Assembly: GCA_003543235.1 (NCBI GenBank)
Contig: DPJA01000003.1
Location: 1 to 63,229, forward strand
Reading direction: 5' to 3'
Source of the DNA: Lachnospiraceae bacterium
GTDB lineage: Bacteria > Bacillota > Clostridia > Lachnospirales > Anaerotignaceae
DNA: 63,229 nucleotides
Shown here: positions 60,610 through 63,229 of the stretch, piece by piece
Layout: each line of letters opens with the position of its first letter
How positions within the stretch are numbered: the first letter of the stretch is position 1
Made by a program: the position numbers and the translations under genes
The notes under the pieces: model-generated
What the model was told of the DNA's origin: nothing
The model's database searches: none
The model's input: the letters and a program-made list of their open reading frames with translations, nothing else

Positions 60610-60733
60610 GATGGCAAGTTGATTTAATTTGTATATGAGGTTATAATTAAAAGGAATATAAATGAATATGATTTTTCCACTACAGAGCTTCTGCTAGTTA
60701 CAAATAGTCATAATTAGAGGAGGAATTTCTTGA

Positions 60734-62569
60734 ATGAGTAGATTAAGTATCATTACACCCAATAAGGCTCAAACAGTGGTAGAGAGTCTTTATAGGGAGG
60801 TTGAACGAAGAATAATCGCCAGCCCTCCAGGTCTTTGCCCAGTAGACATTGCATCAGCTTTTTTAAAACTTTGCCATGCCCAAACCTGTGGCAAGTGTGT
60901 TCCTTGCCGAGTTGGCTTAGGTCAATTAGGGTTTCTTATAGATTCAGTTTTGGATGGGGAAGGAACCATGGATACCATTGCCCTCATTGAAAAAACAGCA
61001 AGGGTAATAAAAAATTCTGCCGATTGTGCCATTGGGTACGAGGCTGCAAATATGGTGCTAAAAGGTGTTGTTGGGTTTAGAGATGATTATATTGAACATA
61101 TAGAAAATAATCGTTGTCTTTTCAGCCTACACCAGCCTGTTCCTTGTGTGGCACTTTGCCCGGCAGAGGTGGACATACCAGGGTATATTGCCCTTATTGC
61201 AGACGAAAAATATGCAGATGCAGTAAGGCTTATTCGAAAGGATAATCCTTTTGTTGGTGCGTGTGCAATGGTGTGTGAGCATCCATGTGAGGCTCGCTGC
61301 AGAAGAAATATGGTGGATGACGCAATAAATATAAGAGCACTTAAAAGATATGCAGTAGATAACGCAGGAGTTGTGCCTGTGCCAGAGTGTGCACCATCTA
61401 CGGGCAAAAAAGTTGCCGTTATAGGTGGAGGCCCTGGCGGACTTAGTGCGGCATATTATCTTAGCCTTATGGGTCATCACGTTGAAGTGTTTGAAAAACG
61501 CTCAAAGCTGGGCGGTATGCTTCGTTATGGAATACCAAGCTATAGACTTCCAAGGGAAAGACTGACCGAGGACATTGATGCAATACTTTCAACAGGCGTT
61601 GTGGTACACAATTGTGTGGAGATTGGCACCGATGTAACCATTCCGCAGCTTAAAGATGATTTTGATTGCATTTATATTTCCATAGGTGCACATACAGATA
61701 AAAAGATTGGCATTGAAGGCGAAGATAAACGTGGAGTTATTTCTGCTGTGTCTATGCTTAGGGGAATTGGTGATGGTTCGTTGCCTGATTTCAGCAAAAA
61801 GCGAGTAGTAGTAGTTGGTGGCGGAAATGTTGCTATGGACTGCACAAGAAGTGCAAAACGCCTTGGTGCCACAAGTGTAACGTGTATTTATCGTAGGCGA
61901 AAGATGGATATGACTGCCCTTCCTGAAGAGGTTGAAGGTGCAATAAGCGAGGGCTGTGAATTGCTGTGCCTTCATGCACCACTGAAAATTTCTGGTGATG
62001 ATGATGACAATGTAACAGCACTGTGGGTTCAGCCACAAATAGTTGGCGAAATGGATAGCAGTGGACGTCCTCGTCCTGTTAAGGCTAAGGCACCAGAGGT
62101 TCGCATACCTTGTGATATTATTATTGTTGCAATTGGTCAAGGCATTGAAACACAGCCGTTTGAAGAATTTGGTGTGCCAATTAAGCGTGGTGTTATAGAT
62201 GCAATGGCAGGTAGTGATTTTGCCAACATAGAGGGAGTATTTGCTGGTGGAGATTGCGTAACGGGCCCAGCAACTGTAATACGTGCAATTGCTGCGGGTA
62301 AGGTTGCGGCGGCAAATATAGACGAATATTTGGGATATAACCATACTATAGAGGTGAATGTAGAAATACCACCTGCAAAGCTGGAAATTAAGTCGGCTTG
62401 TGGCAGGGTTAATACAACTGAGCGTGATGCAGGGGAAAGAAATACTGACTTTAATCTTATTGAATGTGGGCTTACACATGAAGAAGCAATGCAGGAAAGC
62501 AGCAGATGTTTACGTTGTGACCATTACGGATATGGAATACTTAAGGGAGGTAGGGTTAAAAAATGGTAA
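60734..62569 (+). CDS. NuoF 4Fe4S-domain/GltD-like FAD-NAD(P) fusion oxidoreductase (hydrogenase partner)
   Basis: This 611-residue protein begins with the C-terminal iron-sulfur domain of NuoF/HydB (CHAQTCGKCVPCRVGLGQLGFL, NSADCAIGYEAANMVLKGV, about 45-115), without the FMN/NADH-binding part. It continues as a GltD-type flavoprotein: two 4Fe4S sites (CVALCPAEVDIPGYI, CAMVCEHPCEARC), an FAD site (VAVIGGGPGGLSAAYYL), an NAD(P) site (VVVVGGGNVAMDCTRSAKRLGA) and the FAD C-motif (IEGVFAGGDCVTGP). It overlaps the next gene, an [FeFe]-hydrogenase, by 7 bases. It would pass electrons between NAD(P)H and the hydrogenase. In hydrogenase classification GltD-like neighbours mark group A2. Confidence 0.85.
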   Translation: MSRLSIITPNKAQTVVESLYREVERRIIASPPGLCPVDIASAFLKLCHAQTCGKCVPCRVGLGQLGFLIDSVLDGEGTMDTIALIEKTARVIKNSADCAIGYEAANMVLKGVVGFRDDYIEHIENNRCLFSLHQPVPCVALCPAEVDIPGYIALIADEKYADAVRLIRKDNPFVGACAMVCEHPCEARCRRNMVDDAINIRALKRYAVDNAGVVPVPECAPSTGKKVAVIGGGPGGLSAAYYLSLMGHHVEVFEKRSKLGGMLRYGIPSYRLPRERLTEDIDAILSTGVVVHNCVEIGTDVTIPQLKDDFDCIYISIGAHTDKKIGIEGEDKRGVISAVSMLRGIGDGSLPDFSKKRVVVVGGGNVAMDCTRSAKRLGATSVTCIYRRRKMDMTALPEEVEGAISEGCELLCLHAPLKISGDDDDNVTALWVQPQIVGEMDSSGRPRPVKAKAPEVRIPCDIIIVAIGQGIETQPFEEFGVPIKRGVIDAMAGSDFANIEGVFAGGDCVTGPATVIRAIAAGKVAAANIDEYLGYNHTIEVNVEIPPAKLEIKSACGRVNTTERDAGERNTDFNLIECGLTHEEAMQESSRCLRCDHYGYGILKGGRVKKW

Positions 62570-63229
62570 AGCTTATTATAGACGGACAAAATGTAGAAGT
62601 GCCAGAAAATACTACTATCCTTGAAGCTGCCAGAAGCATGGATATTAATATACCAAGCCTGTGCTACTTAAAAGGTATTAACAATATAGGTGCGTGCCGT
62701 GTTTGTATTGTAGAGGTAGACGGGGTAGATAATATGGTATCCTCATGTAACAATCCCGTTAAGGAAGGCATGGTTATACACACAAATAGCCCAAGAGTGC
62801 GTGAAGCAAGAAAGACTAATACGGAACTTATTTTATCTCAGCATGACTGCAAATGTGCAGTCTGTTCACGAAGTGGAAACTGCACACTGCAAACAATTGC
62901 CAATGATTTGGGAATTTTGAGCATACCATATCCAATGAAAGTTCCACCTTACAAATGGAGTCCACGCTCACCACTTATTCGTGATGCTTCAAAGTGCATT
63001 AAATGTATGCGTTGTGTGCAAGTGTGCGACAAAATACAAACACTTAATATATGGGATGTTGAGGGTACAGGTGCAAGAACCACTGTGGATATTTCTTTCA
63101 ACCGAAAAATTATGGACTCTGACTGTTCTTTCTGTGGTCAGTGCGTTATCCACTGCCCAGTAGGTGCATTAAGCGGACGAGATGATACACCAAGAATGTT
63201 TGAGGCTCTTGCTAATCCTGAAAAGGTTG
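62563..63229 (+). CDS. [FeFe]-hydrogenase, N-terminal part (cut by window end)
   Basis: ATG 62563 follows AAGGGAGG. The 222 visible codons give a 2Fe2S ferredoxin domain (about 1-80; CYLKGINNIGACRVCIVEV). The His-Cys3 4Fe4S site HDCKCAVCSRSGNC and a two-4Fe4S ferredoxin domain (CIKCMRCVQVCD, CSFCGQCVIHCPVGAL) follow. This is the N-terminal layout of group A [FeFe]-hydrogenases. The H-cluster domain would lie beyond the window, so a related NADH dehydrogenase or formate dehydrogenase subunit cannot be fully excluded. It is translationally coupled to the NuoF/GltD fusion gene. Confidence 0.85.
   Translation, partial: MVKLIIDGQNVEVPENTTILEAARSMDINIPSLCYLKGINNIGACRVCIVEVDGVDNMVSSCNNPVKEGMVIHTNSPRVREARKTNTELILSQHDCKCAVCSRSGNCTLQTIANDLGILSIPYPMKVPPYKWSPRSPLIRDASKCIKCMRCVQVCDKIQTLNIWDVEGTGARTTVDISFNRKIMDSDCSFCGQCVIHCPVGALSGRDDTPRMFEALANPEKV

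Noticed and set aside
61589..62479. Minus-strand ORF of 296 codons under the GltD-like gene
   Set aside because: The opposite frame encodes clear FAD/NAD(P) and iron-sulfur motifs; this frame gives an unrecognisable Cys/Thr/Asn-rich protein.
1..63229. CRISPR arrays, tRNA or rRNA genes, transposases, phage genes
   Set aside because: No regularly spaced repeats, no tRNA T-loop or rRNA-like stretch and no transposase or integrase motif was noticed on reading either strand.

Overview
The window is AT-rich Firmicute DNA. Genes start after purine-rich ribosome binding sites, often at TTG or GTG, and most of the sequence is one very large motility locus. The flagellar set is of Clostridia/Bacillus type: FliY in place of a plain FliN, FlbD, a YviE-like protein, the FliW-CsrA pair, CheC/CheD/CheV and a sigma-D-like promoter. 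Two tandem hotdog-fold ammonia-lyase genes closely resemble, from memory, the beta-alanyl-CoA:ammonia lyases of Clostridium (Anaerotignum) propionicum. An Anaerotignum-like or related Lachnospirales anaerobe is therefore my best guess. This is inference; no search was run.

Layout. Positions 1-2.5 kb hold the 3' end of ilvC, then on the minus strand an HD-domain gene coupled to a 51-residue protein gene, and a beheaded subtilisin-like gene. Positions 2.8-7 kb hold the two ammonia-lyase genes and a lipoprotein/permease/ATPase ABC importer, followed by a methyl-accepting chemotaxis gene (7.3-9.1 kb). Positions 9.3-27.6 kb are a long flagellar/chemotaxis operon: fliK, flgD, a TIGR02530-type gene, flgE, flbD, motA, motB, fliM, fliY, cheY, fliO, fliP, fliQ, fliR, flhB, flhA, sigma-28, two rod/hook genes, cheC, cheD and cheV. 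Positions 27.7-31 kb are fliD-fliS-fliT-like on the minus strand. Positions 31.1-34.4 kb hold a ParA-like plus ComFB-domain pair and, on the opposite strand, an FtsE-like ATPase plus a membrane C39-like peptidase. Positions 34.5-41.4 kb hold flagellin (sigma-D-like promoter, CsrA-site-like hairpin in the leader), flgM, flgN, flgK, flgL, a yviE-like gene, fliW and csrA. Positions 41.4-46 kb hold cheA-cheW-cheR-cheB on the minus strand. Positions 46.1-53.8 kb hold a second FliK-like gene, an FlhB C-domain gene, a PilZ gene and a 1727-residue S-layer-homology protein. Positions 54-60.6 kb hold flgB, flgC, fliE, fliF, fliG, fliH, fliI and fliJ. The window ends in an NuoF/GltD-like fusion flavoprotein overlapping a truncated [FeFe]-hydrogenase gene.

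Together the genes encode nearly a whole flagellum, from MS ring and export gate through rod, hook, filament and cap. They also encode the stator, switch, chemotaxis signalling and the hierarchical controls: sigma-28/FlgM, and FliW-CsrA acting on flagellin translation. The usual fliJ-fliK junction is split by about 45 kb. No fliL, flhF or flhG was found in the expected places.

Most interesting observations: FliY carries three tandem 27-residue repeats, each resembling the CheY-P-binding peptide of FliM. The flagellin leader contains a textbook-like CsrA hairpin. A 20-bp exact inverted repeat flanks fliK-flgE. Three accessory modules sit among the motility genes: PilZ/SLH, ParA/ComFB and FtsE/C39.
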